A stretch of DNA of 64,000 bases from Otatea glauca (Eukaryota; Streptophyta; Magnoliopsida; Poales; Poaceae), in NCBI GenBank assembly GCA_036346275.1, contig CM070722.1:66935524-66999523 (forward strand), written 5' to 3'. The notes beneath the pieces are model-generated. The model was not told the DNA's origin, did not search any database, and saw only the letters and a program-made list of their open reading frames with translations. Shown here in pieces: positions 34,281 to 45,522 of this stretch; within the stretch, counting starts at the first letter, position 1, and each line of letters starts with the position of its first letter. Both the position numbers and the translations under genes were made by a program.

Positions 34281-36757
34281 ATGCCTCCTAGAAAATATGC
34301 ATCTGGTAGCCAAAAAAGAAAAAAAAGGAAACACACGGAGGATTTTGTCTTATCACAGAAAGGAGCTATGGATAAATTTCTTAAGAGGGATACGGGAGAT
34401 TCTAGAAACGCAAATGAATTGGCAATAGTGCTTGCGGAGCCGGTGGAGGAACAAATTGGTGGGAATTGGAAGACCAAGGACCTCTGAGACCATAATGTAA
34501 GTGATCATGATAACATATCTCATCCAACTGCTCTGAGAATCGCTAGTGTTGATGAACCACCGATAGTGACTATAGACATATATGATCAGAAATTGGAATA
34601 ATCTTGATAACAAAGCAAGAGATACATTAGTAGAGAAGGGACCGATAAGAGAAAAAATCTTGTTTTTCCAATGGATGGCAACTCTAGGCATTTTCTTATT
34701 CCCATTATTTTAGAAAATTGAGCAATGGCGAGGAACATGATAGAAAATGGTTAGTTTACTCAAAGCATGTTGATAGAGTGTTTTGCTTCATTGTAAGCTT
34801 TTCAAATCGATAGTTGCACAAGTTCGTTAGCACATGATGGATATAGAGATTGGAGACATACTAGTGAGAGGTGAAAGAACATGAAAATAGTGCTGAGCAT
34901 ATTACTGGTATGAACAGTTGGAATGAATTAAGGGCTAGACTAAGAAAACAAGAAACAATAGATAAAGATTTGCAACGACAAATTACAAAGGAGAAAGAAC
35001 GCTTGAGACAAGTTTTATTCAGAATAGTAGCCATCGTGAAATTTCTTGGTAAACGTAATTTAGCGTTTCGAGGGTCCAGTAATCATCTTTACAATGAACA
35101 AAATGGAAATTTCTTGGCTTGTGTTGAAATGATTGCAGAATTTGATTTGGTAATGCAAGATCACCTTAGGCGAATTGAAAGCAATGATATTCATTACCAT
35201 TATCTCAGTAATAAAATTCAGAATGAGTTGATCTCTCTTTTGGCTTCTGATATTACTAGAACTGTCATAAAGATTATTAAAGAGGCAAAATACTTCTCTA
35301 TCATTCTCGATTGTACTCCAGATGTTAGTCATGAAGAACAAATGTCTTTGATAGTTCGATGTGTCAATATATCTAGCAAAAAAATTAAGGTTGAGGAGTA
35401 CTTTCTGGGTTTCTTAAAGGTGGATGACACATCTAGTTTGGGGCTTTTCAATGTTTTGATTGATTCATTGGAGTCCTTTGGTCTTAATATTGGTGACATA
35501 AGGGGTCAAGGTTATGACAATGATTCTAATATGAAAGGAAAGCATCAGGGAGTACAGAAACGGTTGCTTGATAAGAATCCAAGAGCTTTTTATATGCCAT
35601 GTGCTTGTCACAGTCTTAATCTTACTCTTTGTGATATGGCAAAATCTTGTAGTAAAGTGTTTCATTTTTGGAATTGTGCAAAGAATATATACATTGTTTT
35701 CGGGTTCTACGAAAAGATGGAAAGTTTTACTTGATCATGTGCCAAGTTTAACTGTGAAATCATTGTGCAACACTCATTGGGAAAGTCGTATCAAAAGTGT
35801 GGCGGCAATTAAATATCAAGCTCCACGATATAAGGCGACTTTGCTTGAGTTACATCATGCTTCGATCTGATCCCATGGCAAAGAGTGATGCAAAGAGTTT
35901 GTATGACTTGATTGGTACCTTTGAGTTCATTCTTGGTATGGTTATATGGCATGATATTTTATTTCTTGTAAATCTTGTGAGCAAGAAGTTGCAATCACCA
36001 TCAATGTGCCTTCACTCGACCTTAGAGCAAATAGATGGTATAATGAGTTACTTTGACAAGTACATAAATGAAGGGTTTGCTTCTAGTATGACGGTTGCCA
36101 AGGATATTGCTTCATTATGGGTGTAGAGGCATCATTTCCGAAAGCGTCGTGCTCTTAGAAAAAACATTATGATGAAAATGATTGCGAGATTGAGGCAAAT
36201 CTACAAGGTGAGAAAGATTTTGAAGTGAATTACTTTTTGGTTATGCTTGATATGGCAAGCAGTTCATTAAAAATAGATTTGAAGACCTCCAAGTATTCAA
36301 TGGTATATTTGGGCCTCTTCTTAACTCAAGATCATTGAAATCATTGGATCACATTGAACTTATGGATTCTTGTACCATGTTGGTAAAAACTTTCTCTGTT
36401 GATGACTCATCGATTTTGAGGAAAATAATCGATATCGAGTTAAGAATATTGCAAATGACACCGCCGGATAGATCAATGTACGCTATGGAAATTTTTGAGT
36501 TTGTCAGGGAAATAGATTGCTATCCCAATATATCTGTTGCTTATCGGATATTATTTACAATACCAGTAACGGTGGTAGCAGCTGAAAGGAGCTTCTCAAA
36601 GTTAAAATTATTGAAGAATTATTTAAGGTCTACAATGTCTCAAGAAAGGTTAAATGGGCTAGCAACTTTATGTATTGAGAAGAAATTGTTAGATGATATT
36701 AATATTGAAGCCATCATTGACGATTTTGCATCTAGGAATGTTAGAAGACATTTTTAA
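34281..36757 (+). pseudogene. hAT transposase (TTF-finger/DUF4371 type), broken
   Basis: Cuts and pastes an hAT element. In order: a Lys-rich start with QKGAMDKFLKR (34281-34487); a decayed TTF-type finger region to about 34860 with stops; a long frame 34871-35734 with EHENSAEHITGMNSWNELRA, ILDCTPDVSHEEQMSLIVR and GQGYDNDSNMKGKHQGVQ (DUF4371/RNase H-like core); pieces in 35568-36126 in other frames; and the C-terminal hAT dimerisation domain in 36335-36757 (YRILFTIPVTVVAAERSFSK, YLRSTMSQERLNGLA). At least three frame changes and several stops make it inactive. The right terminus is probably 36945, where GGAACGGCCCTG ends. I could not find the left terminus, and 33800-34080 may be the GC-rich leader. 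Confidence 0.9.
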
Positions 36758-36945
36758 GGTGATCTCTACAATATATTTGAGGTAATAATCTTACTTCTAT
36801 TTTTTTACCGCTCAAGTTTTTCTATGATACATCGAATTATTTTAATAAGCTGATATATATATTAGTAAAAAAAATAGTTCTTATGGTATTGGGGCCTCCG
36901 TTTATAATCCCGCCCCGGCCCCCTCAAAACTCAGGAACGGCCCTG

Positions 36946-38621
36946 CAGCTAGTTCACCTAAAAGCTTAATCTGATGAGAAAAGATAAACAATTCACTTAT
37001 ACTTCAATAACCGCGTTCACCTTGGTCGCCCTACAGAGTCACTTGCTTGCAGTCTGATGACACCAAGAGACGAAGGAGCATGTCCACGTGTCCGTTCGTT
37101 GCCTGGGAAATCTAGGTGCACTTTGAGTCCGAGTCCGTTACTAAAGTCACCCGTAGGAGGAAAAAAGACAGCGGATATGTTATTAGTTTTAAACAGAGCC
37201 CATAGGCCAACAGGGAGGGGAGGCAAGCTGCTGATTTGTGCTACCGTTCCTATGTTTTAGCACAAGCATACGACCATAGCCAAGAATTACTCAAGAGTTT
37301 GAATCGAATAAGTACTTAATTAAAGTGAACACGTTGAAACCTAGTGCAAGACATGCCAACGGATTAGTAATTTCTTTGCAAACTACCGGCCATTATTTTT
37401 GGATCATCATCAATTGGAGTTTGACGAACCTTGCAATTTGAGGAGTCTACCGATTAGAGCATGTACAATGGTATAATGTCATCTGTTTATATATTTTATT
37501 ACGTAAGATTTTTGCTGATGTGGAAGAGAGAGAAGGAGGGAAAAGAGTACAGCTGTCTTTTCGTAAAGAGATAACCATGTACATAGCATAAAACACCATT
37601 ATATGAGCTATTGTTTATAATAAATAATTTTTCATATTATAATTAAAAAATTGTAGAATCTCATAGCGACAACCTTAAGAAATCATTTATTATAGAATTT
37701 GTATTTAGTTTTATGTTTAGATAATATGAAAAATTATACAGACAACTATTGTACGCGCTTTTACAGAATGCACAACTAGCACATCGTGGTCGATCCTTTC
37801 CATAGGGGAGTTAAGACCTGCATGAGCGTGTAAATTAAAGAGAGAAAGAAATCAGATAGAAGACGTCGCCGTTCTGAAGCTGGAAATTAATAAGTTCACT
37901 CCTGCTAGGCTGCTAGCTGCCTTGCAGGCTATAAATTGCAGCACGCATACCGATGATACTTTAGTCTACACTGTAGATGGGTGTCCTGACAGGAATCAGC
38001 GACAGTTGCATTTTATGGTGTTTGATGTCACAGCGGTTAGCATTAAATAATAATAAGAAGGAAGTAATACTAGAAGATAACTTCTCTATGTGATAGAGTA
38101 TTGTATTGGAACGGATAACCTCTTATCAGAATTAAACTTGTTGTTGGAGGTTGAAACAAAAGAGTTCATACTTTGCTTAATGATTTTGTTTCATGGAAGT
38201 TCATACTTCAATTACGTTCCTTGAGTATATTTTCCTTCAAACTTGTATTGCCGTTTCTAATTTTTACTATGTCTTTAAAATCTAAATAGACTACAAGATA
38301 TATAAATATATTTTTAAACATCTAAATTATATCATTTGCTAGTTAATGTTTTAAAATAAAATATTGTCTTACAAATGCGCGAGACACACTGCTACTTTGG
38401 TTTGACGACAAAATTTTAGCAATTTTTCATCTTTTGGCAGAAAGAACCGTGCTGGATCCAATTCCAACCCAAGGGTTTGGGACACCAAATGGACTCAATC
38501 ATACTCGAAACCCAAGGAAAAGGAATGACTCATCCAAAAACCAACCCAACAGCGCCACAAGCGAAGCGAAGCGAAGCTAGTTACGTCGAATCCCCGGCCC
38601 GGAATCCATTCCGGACGCGCG
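36946..38621. other. Spacer with one probable MITE
   Basis: AT-rich. No coding content recognised. A probable MITE lies at about 37457-37765. 38480-38620 is the probable promoter and 5' region of the SYF2-like pseudogene. Confidence 0.45.
37457..37765. mobile_element. Probable MITE
   Basis: The left end GAGCATGTACAATGGTATAA and the reverse complement of the right end GCGCGTACAATAGTTGTCTG pair with few mismatches, enclosing AT-rich sequence without a frame. The GTACAATGG type of end is frequent in grass MITEs. I did not find a clear target duplication. Confidence 0.45.
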
Positions 38622-39064
38622 ATGGGGGGGAAGTCGCGGCCGTAGTGCATCAACTCGTCGAACCCGTTCCACGAGTGCTCCGATTACTGCCTCCGCAAGA
38701 TCGACGAGGCCAAGCGCCGCCTCGACGACGACCTCCCTGACTCGCGACCCCCCGAGGAGCGCACCCACCGTTCACCCCGACTGCATCAACGCATCCAACC
38801 CCTACCACCACTGCTCCCAGTACTGCTTCAAGAGGATCGCCGACGCCAAATTAGGTGGAGACCTCTTCTTCTCGTTTGTAGTTTCAATAATTGTTCGCCG
38901 ACAGATTTTATTTGGGGTGATTTATTCCGTCCTGAAGTTGATTGCTTGCTTGATTGACTTCTTGTTAGGATCGGAGCGTGGGGAGCAAGAACCGCCTGCT
39001 GGAGGTTCTGGCAAAGCTGACGTCACGTCGCCCTAGAGGACGCTGATTGTGATGGTGATGCCGG

Positions 39065-41332
39065 TGTCAGGATCTCCGAACCAGAATCTGACTCTAACGG
39101 CCAAATTTCCAGAAATCGCATAAGAGGCAGCGGAAGAACACAGACGAACTCAGGAACAAAAGGAATTTCTCTAACAAACTAATACGACTCTAGATATGCG
39201 GAATATTCATTCTATTCCATTTCCCAATCTTTTAAGGGCTTATATACCCAGTACATTGATGTCACTGTGAAACTAAAAGTCTTGCTCGGTAAACAGACCG
39301 GAGCAGTAAAACAAAACAAACCACAAGAGCCTTAAACTCATTTTGTCGGTAATTACTATTTTGATTCCCTCAACGGGTAGATGGCGCTGTGACAAAACCA
39401 GTCAGTTCATTCGAGTTTTCATCTTCCTCAGCTATTACATTCCTCTCTTCTCCTTTCATCAATAGAGTATGCAAAGCACTTTTGACTCGGCATTGTTGGT
39501 TATGTTCTGGAGCCCATGGTTCATTACAATGCCAGCACGTTCTCCCCATTTCCCTACCTGATTATTCTACTGATGTTCTTTATGTTCCACCTTGATCTGT
39601 GATGGGTTTGTAACCTTCGGAGTAATAGCCAGTTTTTGCCTGGAAACTCCACTGGCAGAACTAGATTTTCTTGCCCCCTGCTGATTCATCTTCTAACTTC
39701 GCATACCAATAAGCTTCGAGTAATCCTTTTGGTTGATGGCTGCTCACACTATATTTGATCTCCTCTTTGAGCCCCCGATGAAACAACTCAGCAAAAAGTT
39801 TTCCTGTAAACAAGAGTGGTCTCTCTTGACAAGCTCTACGTATTTTTCAAAATAATCAATGTATTTTCCCACTGTGCTAATGTGTATAATACCCTACAGC
39901 TTCTCAACCGCTTCATGAGCACTGGTTTCAGACAATCGATCACAGACGATTGCACAGTACTAGGGCCAGTTCAGTGACTGCCAAGGGATTCCTATGCCTT
40001 TAAACCATGTATTAGCTCTGTCAGACAAGTGCCCAACTGCCAAATTCACCCACTGTTCCCCAGGAGTACCAGCCATTTCAAAGAATTTTTCGCATTGATC
40101 AATCCGCCCAATCGGGTCGTCCCCTGAGAACACAGATAACTCTAACTTAGGTCCTTTGATAATGTCTTCAGCATACTGGTGAGTGCTGTGATTTTCCCCA
40201 CAATAAGAATTCCTTTGAGCATCCAATACTTGGACTCTAGGATAGTGCAGATTCGGTGCCATGTTTCCACCGCATTACAGGTTTCCTGAGGCAATACAGG
40301 GTGACAATACCCAGGAACTTGTAGACCTCCAGTTCCAAAATGCATGCCTGATTGCATTTGTTGAGATATTTGAGTGACAGGACAAGGCACATGACCAACC
40401 AACTGCTCCACCTCCACCCAGGCCTCTCAAATAAGGATATGATGGAAGTCCGAACCGCAGGTGTAAATATGGGTGGAACACTATTTCCGCTCCTTGGGTT
40501 TCTGCTATTCCCGTAGCATCCATAGGACTGCTCGAGAAAGCCATCGACAATCCAACTCGGTTCAACTCAGAAGAAAATGGAGGCAGATTACCATCAACAG
40601 TGACCGATGGACTCTGTTGTTCCATTGAGTTGGCCGAGAGTCTTGATCTGCCTATGATGAGGCTTTTGATCTCCGCCACATCCGACTTCAGAGTTTCTAG
40701 ATCTGCAAGACGCACCTGGATCCTCTCGATTTCTTCTTGTACATCCATTTCCAACCGAGAACTACCACCGCTCACAGATTGTGCCAGAGATCACCAGTGC
40801 TGCTTACTCGATCGGGGGATTTTACGGTCTGCCCAACCCTGATCCGCAACCGCAGCAACTTAGATCAAAATGCCATGGAAAGGTAGTGCTCTGCTCTGAT
40901 ACCAATTTGTCAGGATCTTCGGGAAATCCCAACCAGAATCTGCTCTAACGGCCAAATTTCCAGAAATCACAGAAGAAGCAGCGGAAGAACACAAACAAAC
41001 TCAGAAGGAATTTCTCTAACAAACTAATACGACTCTAGATATGCGGAATATTCATTATATTCCATTTTCCAATCGTTTAAGGGTTTATATACCCAGTACA
41101 TTGATGTCACTGTAAAAGTCTTGCTCGGTAAACAGACCAGAGCAGTAAAACAAAACAAACGACAAGAGCGTTAAACTCATTTTGTCGGTAATTACTGTTT
41201 TGATTCCCTCGACGGGTAGATGGTAGTTTGTCAAATCTGGTCCGTCCATATCACTTTAAGTAAAGACGCTGAACCGTTACTCTCATTACCGACTTTGCCA
41301 TGTTTCTCTTCTTCCTCCTGCGACTCCTGACA
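39065..41332 (-). mobile_element. Gag-only LTR retrotransposon inside the SYF2-like gene
   Basis: About 2.27 kb, flanked by GCCGG (39060-39064) and GCCGA (41333-41337), a target duplication with one mismatch. The right LTR is 40908-41332 (425 bp). The left LTR, 39065-39394, lacks about 95 bp near its right end. Both start TGTCAGGATC on the plus strand. The tRNA-Met-type primer site TTGGTATCAGAGCAGAGC lies on the minus strand directly inside the right LTR (40889-40906), so the element points minus. It encodes gag-like sequence but no polymerase, so it is non-autonomous. Confidence 0.85.
39960..40775 (-). pseudogene. gag: gag of the small LTR retrotransposon
   Basis: The frame from 40775 starts MSGGSSRLEMDVQEEIERIQ with a coiled-coil look. 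A second frame, 40262-39960, holds the capsid-type block LELSVFSGDDPIGRIDQCEK and GEQWVNLAVGHLSDRANTWF, typical of retrotrans_gag. The two frames are offset, so there is at least one frameshift. No zinc knuckle, protease or polymerase follows before the LTR. Confidence 0.7.
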
Positions 41333-41672
41333 GCCGAGCAGCAGGAGGACGCCGGCGGAGATGATGTTTACCCGCAGATGACCGAAAAGCAGAAGAAGCT
41401 ATTCGTGCTGCGGCTTAAGATGGTATGGTGAATTGGTGATCCCGTGTCCGTCATTTAGCTAATGTAGCCGGTGCATCTGCAGTTTAGGATATTCATATCC
41501 ATGGTGTTTGATTGTGCTGCAGAACAAGGCTAGGAAGGCGAATCAGCAGGCGATGGTTGCGGAGAAGAAAATGATGGAGCCTCCTCCCGAGATTAGAGGT
41601 GTTTCTAAGCAGAAGTGGCTGGAAGACAGGAAAAAGAAAATCGAGAAGCTGCTCGATTCGAATGGGTTGGAC

Positions 41673-41916
41673 GCTGGAAAAAAAGCTCGTTGGTGGGGCT
41701 CGTTGGCTCGTTCAAAATTGCTCCATCTACACTCGTTCATGGGTTAAACATTGAAATGAGTCAATTTTGAATGAAATTGGATTTTGCACTGACTCGGCTT
41801 GGCTCGATTCTAAAAATACTTCCAAACTATAAATAAAATGATATTAAATCAAACTGTGTCAATTTTGGAAAAAACTAGAAAAAAAAAATGAGAATTTGGC
41901 TCGATTTCCACCCCTA
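41673..41916. mobile_element. Small insertion in SYF2-like exon 3
   Basis: 244 bases sit between two copies of GTTGGAC (41666-41672 and 41917-41923), exactly where the SYF2 reading would otherwise continue (SNGLD joined to ISMSYMLDTQ). The left side has AAAGCTCGTTGGTGGGGCTC and the right end is CTCGATTTCCACCCCTA, a terminus (TAGGGGTGGAAATCGAG in reverse) common to small plant hAT-like elements. It has no coding content. Confidence 0.75.
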
Positions 41917-43244
41917 GTTGGACATATCAATGTCTTACATGCTTGATACGCAGGAGTCAGCAGAAGCGAAATACAAGAAGTGGGAGAAGGAACCTGCACC
42001 ATATGGGTGGGATGGTGAGCTCATCTCTTCACTCCTCTAATATCCACAGTCGTTTGATTGGTAGAAAACTAAAGTGTTAGCTCAGTGAAATATGGAAAAA
42101 TGCATGAGCAGTTATATTGTGATGATACGTGTGGAAGTTGACAATATACAGCTATATGTTCATTGGACAACCACCACTTGGGTGTTGATTAATCTCTGGT
42201 GAATTCATGCTCCATTCAGATTAGGATCTAGATTGCAACGTAACTGTGGGACTGTTTTGTGAGAACATCAGATTTGGCATTATAGTGTTGATTTTTTTCT
42301 CTTTGGATAATTCTTATATATGGTAATTATTTTACAGTTTGAGCTGTTTTTATTCTAGCTAGAAAATAACTCCTGAGGAACATACAAAGTTACTGATATA
42401 ACTTTTTTGGCTATGTTTATTCGTTAGCTATCTGCCTATCTCAATTGATCCTGCATATGTGCATTGAACCAGCAAAATTGGTTAAGTTTATTGAAAATAA
42501 AGGGAAAATATAGGTCTATATAGTATGCACAATGGATAAATGTTTGATATCATGGACACATTTACTTGGTGCCTAATGCCCAATCAATGGCAACGAGACT
42601 ATTAAATTATTCAATTTTTGCTGTCTGAATGTCTTCTATGTTTTTCAACTCTGAAGGTACAATGGCTTAGATTTACCGTTTCCAATTAACTACACACAGT
42701 ATGTCAAGGAGTCAGGATGCAGTTCTTTTTTAAGAAAATAAAATCTTTTACATGTATCTGAGTGGGGTGTTAACGCTTGCTGTTTTCAATCAGAAAACCT
42801 TGTACGATGCATACAAAAAGAGGACAAAGAATATAGAAGTTGACATGGATGCATACACTAAAGCAAAGGAAGCTGATCCTGAATTTTATCGTGACGCTTC
42901 AAGTCTTCAGTATGGGAAGGTACTGCAATCGCATTCAACAAATGCTTTGTGGGCTTGCATAGGTCCTCATAGAAAAGATACCTTATTGATGGTTTGCTAT
43001 CTTTGCATTGCACAGGTGTCTAAGGTTCCGGAAGAAAACATCGACAGAATGGTCAATGAACTCAAAAGAGAGGGACGAGAAGCGGAAATCGTTCAGCAGG
43101 AGGCGCAAGTTCAACGAAGACAAGGACATCGATTGGATCAACGACCGGAATGAGCACTTCAACAAGAAGATCGAGAGGGCCTTCGGCAAGTACACGCTCG
43201 AGATCAAGAACAACTTGGAAAGAGGGACTGCCTTGGCGGATTAG

Positions 43245-44264
43245 TAGCCTCGCGCAATGTTCTGGCGTTGTTGGAGTTATCAACTCAACTAGCAGAGAGT
43301 GGGCCTGTTGTTTTCCCCCTTTATTTTCCTACTTGTGAACAACAATTTCCTTAGGAACTGTAAGAAAGTAGTTTTACGGCTTTGTGGTAGCGGCTAGCGA
43401 ATTAATATTCATGGATGAGCATGGGAGAGAGAGAAATCAAGGGAGACTAGGACGAGCTGACGAACAAGCTGCTGAGTGCGTGCCGAGTGAAAGAAAGTGA
43501 TCGGCTTCCTTCTGCTGCTACAACCATGCGGGGTTGGGAAGGTAAGAGTAGTAATTTTAACCTGAGATTAAGGTCCACGGGCGAACAAGCTGTTGGGTGG
43601 AAGAAATTCATTTGTTCCTATAACCTTAATTTGGGTTTGGATCGTACTCTTTGTATATGAAGGAATGCTAGTTGGGGTGGTCTGGCTTAGCTATCTACAT
43701 CATGCGGCATTGATAGGCACTAATTTGCGGCATTGCATGGGATAGATAGATGGTCATAGTGTGGAGTGACAACCGAGGTATTCAGACTTCACCAGTACTA
43801 GTAGGATTTCATGTGTTTCCATGGGTAAATCAAGTGACAACTGACTAGCTACTGCCTGTTTTGGGGCTACCGTCTCCATGATCGCGCTTCTCCGGTTCTT
43901 GTCTTACGCTTGTTCAGTCGCTGACATCAGCAGAAAACAAAGAAGAGTATAACCAGTTTCTGGAAACTAGCCGCTTGGAAATAATTAAGTTCGAAGCGTT
44001 AAACTCCAAGTTAGTGTTAGTTACATATTGTGATCCACACCAATTCTGACATTATTTTTTTGCATGGTAACGTATAGTATCTCACATTATTCTGTGGAAA
44101 TACATGAAAATATAAATAAAATATCTGGAACTATTTGGTTCCACGGTAATCTATATAAATCTCTATTGTTGTGAGGTATGACACCGTATTACATAGCCTC
44201 ATAAATTTATTACACGTCACATTTTAAAAATTGTGCTTATCTGAGGTGGCAGAGGGCTTGTGAT
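43245..44264. other. Spacer after the SYF2-like pseudogene
   Basis: Mixed sequence without recognisable genes. The first 150 bases are the old 3' UTR. Confidence 0.45.
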
Positions 44265-44890
44265 GCATGTGTGAGGTCTTGATTTCAAATCCCGTCAAAA
44301 GCAATTTTTTTGGATTTTTTTCGTCAAATTCGCTCATTTCATTGTGCTATTAAATCATGTTATAAATTTTTGAAACTTTTTTGAGAAGGATCCTCAGAGC
44401 ATTTATAACCTATAATAAAAAATTAAGATCATGATTAAACTTGTGAGATTTTTAAAAATTCTGACAATGAGGTCTTGAGTTCAAATCCCATCAAAAGCAT
44501 TTTTTCGGATTTTTTTGTCAAATTCGCTCATTTAATTGGGCTATTAAATCATGTTGTAAATTTTTGAAACCTTTTGTGAAGAATCCTCAGAGACTTAATA
44601 AACTTTTGCGATTTTTAAAAATTTTGACAATGCTACTAATACATTTAAAGCAACTTTACTGATTTAATTAAGCTACTAAATTTGTAAATTCTTGAAATGT
44701 TTTTGTAAGGTCCTGAGAGCATACCTACACTATCATAAGAATTTCAAATCATGATCAAACTTTTACTATTTTTTAAAAATCTGATAATGCTACTAATGCA
44801 TTTAAAGCAACTTCATTGATTTAATTGAGCTAACAAATTTGTAATTTTTTTAAAATTTGTGAGAAGGGTCCTAAGAGCATGCCTAAGCTA
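44265..44890. repeat. Degenerate tandem repeat, units of about 150-200 bp
   Basis: Units begin with GAGGTCTTGAnTTCAAATCCC and run through GTCAAATTCGCTCATTT, TATTAAATCATGTT, AATTTTTGAAAC, GATCCTCAGAGC and GATCATGATTAAACTT. Clear copies start at about 44271 and 44468. Two more diverged copies (about 44630-44780 and 44785-44890) keep the TTTAAAGCAACTTnATTGATTTAATT and GGTCCTnAGAGCAT blocks. The GTTCAAATC word resembles a Pol III B-box, but no full SINE structure is seen. Confidence 0.7.
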
Positions 44891-45220
44891 CCTAAAAAAA
44901 ATTAGATTTCTGTATTTTCAAAACCTTTTAAAGGAATATTTAAAAATTCAAATAAATATTTTTTTAAAAAAGCAACACCTTTTGTTTCATTTTTTTGAAG
45001 GTATTTCCAAAAAAAATTCTATCTCTATTAAAATCCCTACCTGTCTCAACAATCCCTTCCGCCCGCAGCAACGCGTAGACCTGCTATGCATCTTGTTCAC
45101 TAATTCCTTGAGAGTTGCCACATTGACTGTTCATAACAGTGTCTCACACGGGTACCAGGCTCTGGCGGAGCGCCTTTTCTTTTTCAATAGAACAGCGAGG
45201 GCTGTGCCTTTCAACTATGA

Positions 45221-45522
45221 GCAGTGCTTCAATGCTTTCCCTCTCAATACAAGTTGCACAAATCTTAAAGCAAACGAAGGGGTAAGTAATCAACATCTAC
45301 TTTTCATTCATGCTTTAATATTTGTGCAACTGTAAAAAAGAAAAGCATTGAAGCACCTCTCTTCAACTACGAAGAAGAAATGAGAGGTGCTTCCAGGCTT
45401 CTCTTTTTTATAGTTGTACAAATATTAAAGCATGAATAAAGGGTGAATGACGATTACTTACCCATTCACTTGCTTTAAGATTTGTGCAACTTTTATTAGG
45501 AGGAAAAATATTGAAGCACTGC
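45221..45522. repeat. Double palindrome (141-bp arms, 20-bp loop)
   Basis: 45221-45361 and 45382-45522 are inverted copies that align without a gap, with 120 matches of 141 by my count, around a 20-bp loop. Each arm is itself an inverted repeat, so one roughly 70-bp unit (GTGCTTCAATGCTTTT, then AGTTGCACAAATnTTAAAGCA) appears four times in alternating orientation. TTCAACTAYGA precedes the first and third units, which suggests tandem duplication of a single palindrome. An RNA from either strand would fold into a long hairpin. It has no coding content and no clear TIR duplication. It could be a tandem MITE or a hairpin small-RNA source. Confidence 0.85.

Larger units (their letters stand above)
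38622..43244 (+). pseudogene. SYF2: SYF2 (pre-mRNA splicing factor)-like pseudogene
   Basis: SYF2 is a spliceosome (NineTeen-complex-associated) protein. Exon 1 (38622-38854) has two Cys/His motifs, CINSSNPFHECSDYC and CINASNPYHHCSQYC, but a TAG sits just before the first and a frameshift separates them. Exon 2 (from 38969) is shifted near 39037 and cut by an LTR retrotransposon, resuming at 41338-41422 (MTEKQKKLFVLRLKM). Exon 3 (41523-42014: NKARKANQQAMVAEKKMMEP, EAKYKKWEKEPAPYGWD) is cut by a 244-bp insert. Exon 4 (about 42783-42919, VFNQKTLYDAYKKRTKN) has lost its AG acceptor. Exon 5 (43016-43244) has one frameshift and then KFNEDKDIDWINDRNEHFNK and EIKNNLERGTALAD. These breaks mean the copy cannot make SYF2. 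Confidence 0.85.

Noticed and set aside
42752..43153. 133-codon frame as an intact SYF2 gene
   Set aside because: It runs through an intron and shifts out of frame before the conserved C-terminus. Exons 1-4 are also damaged.
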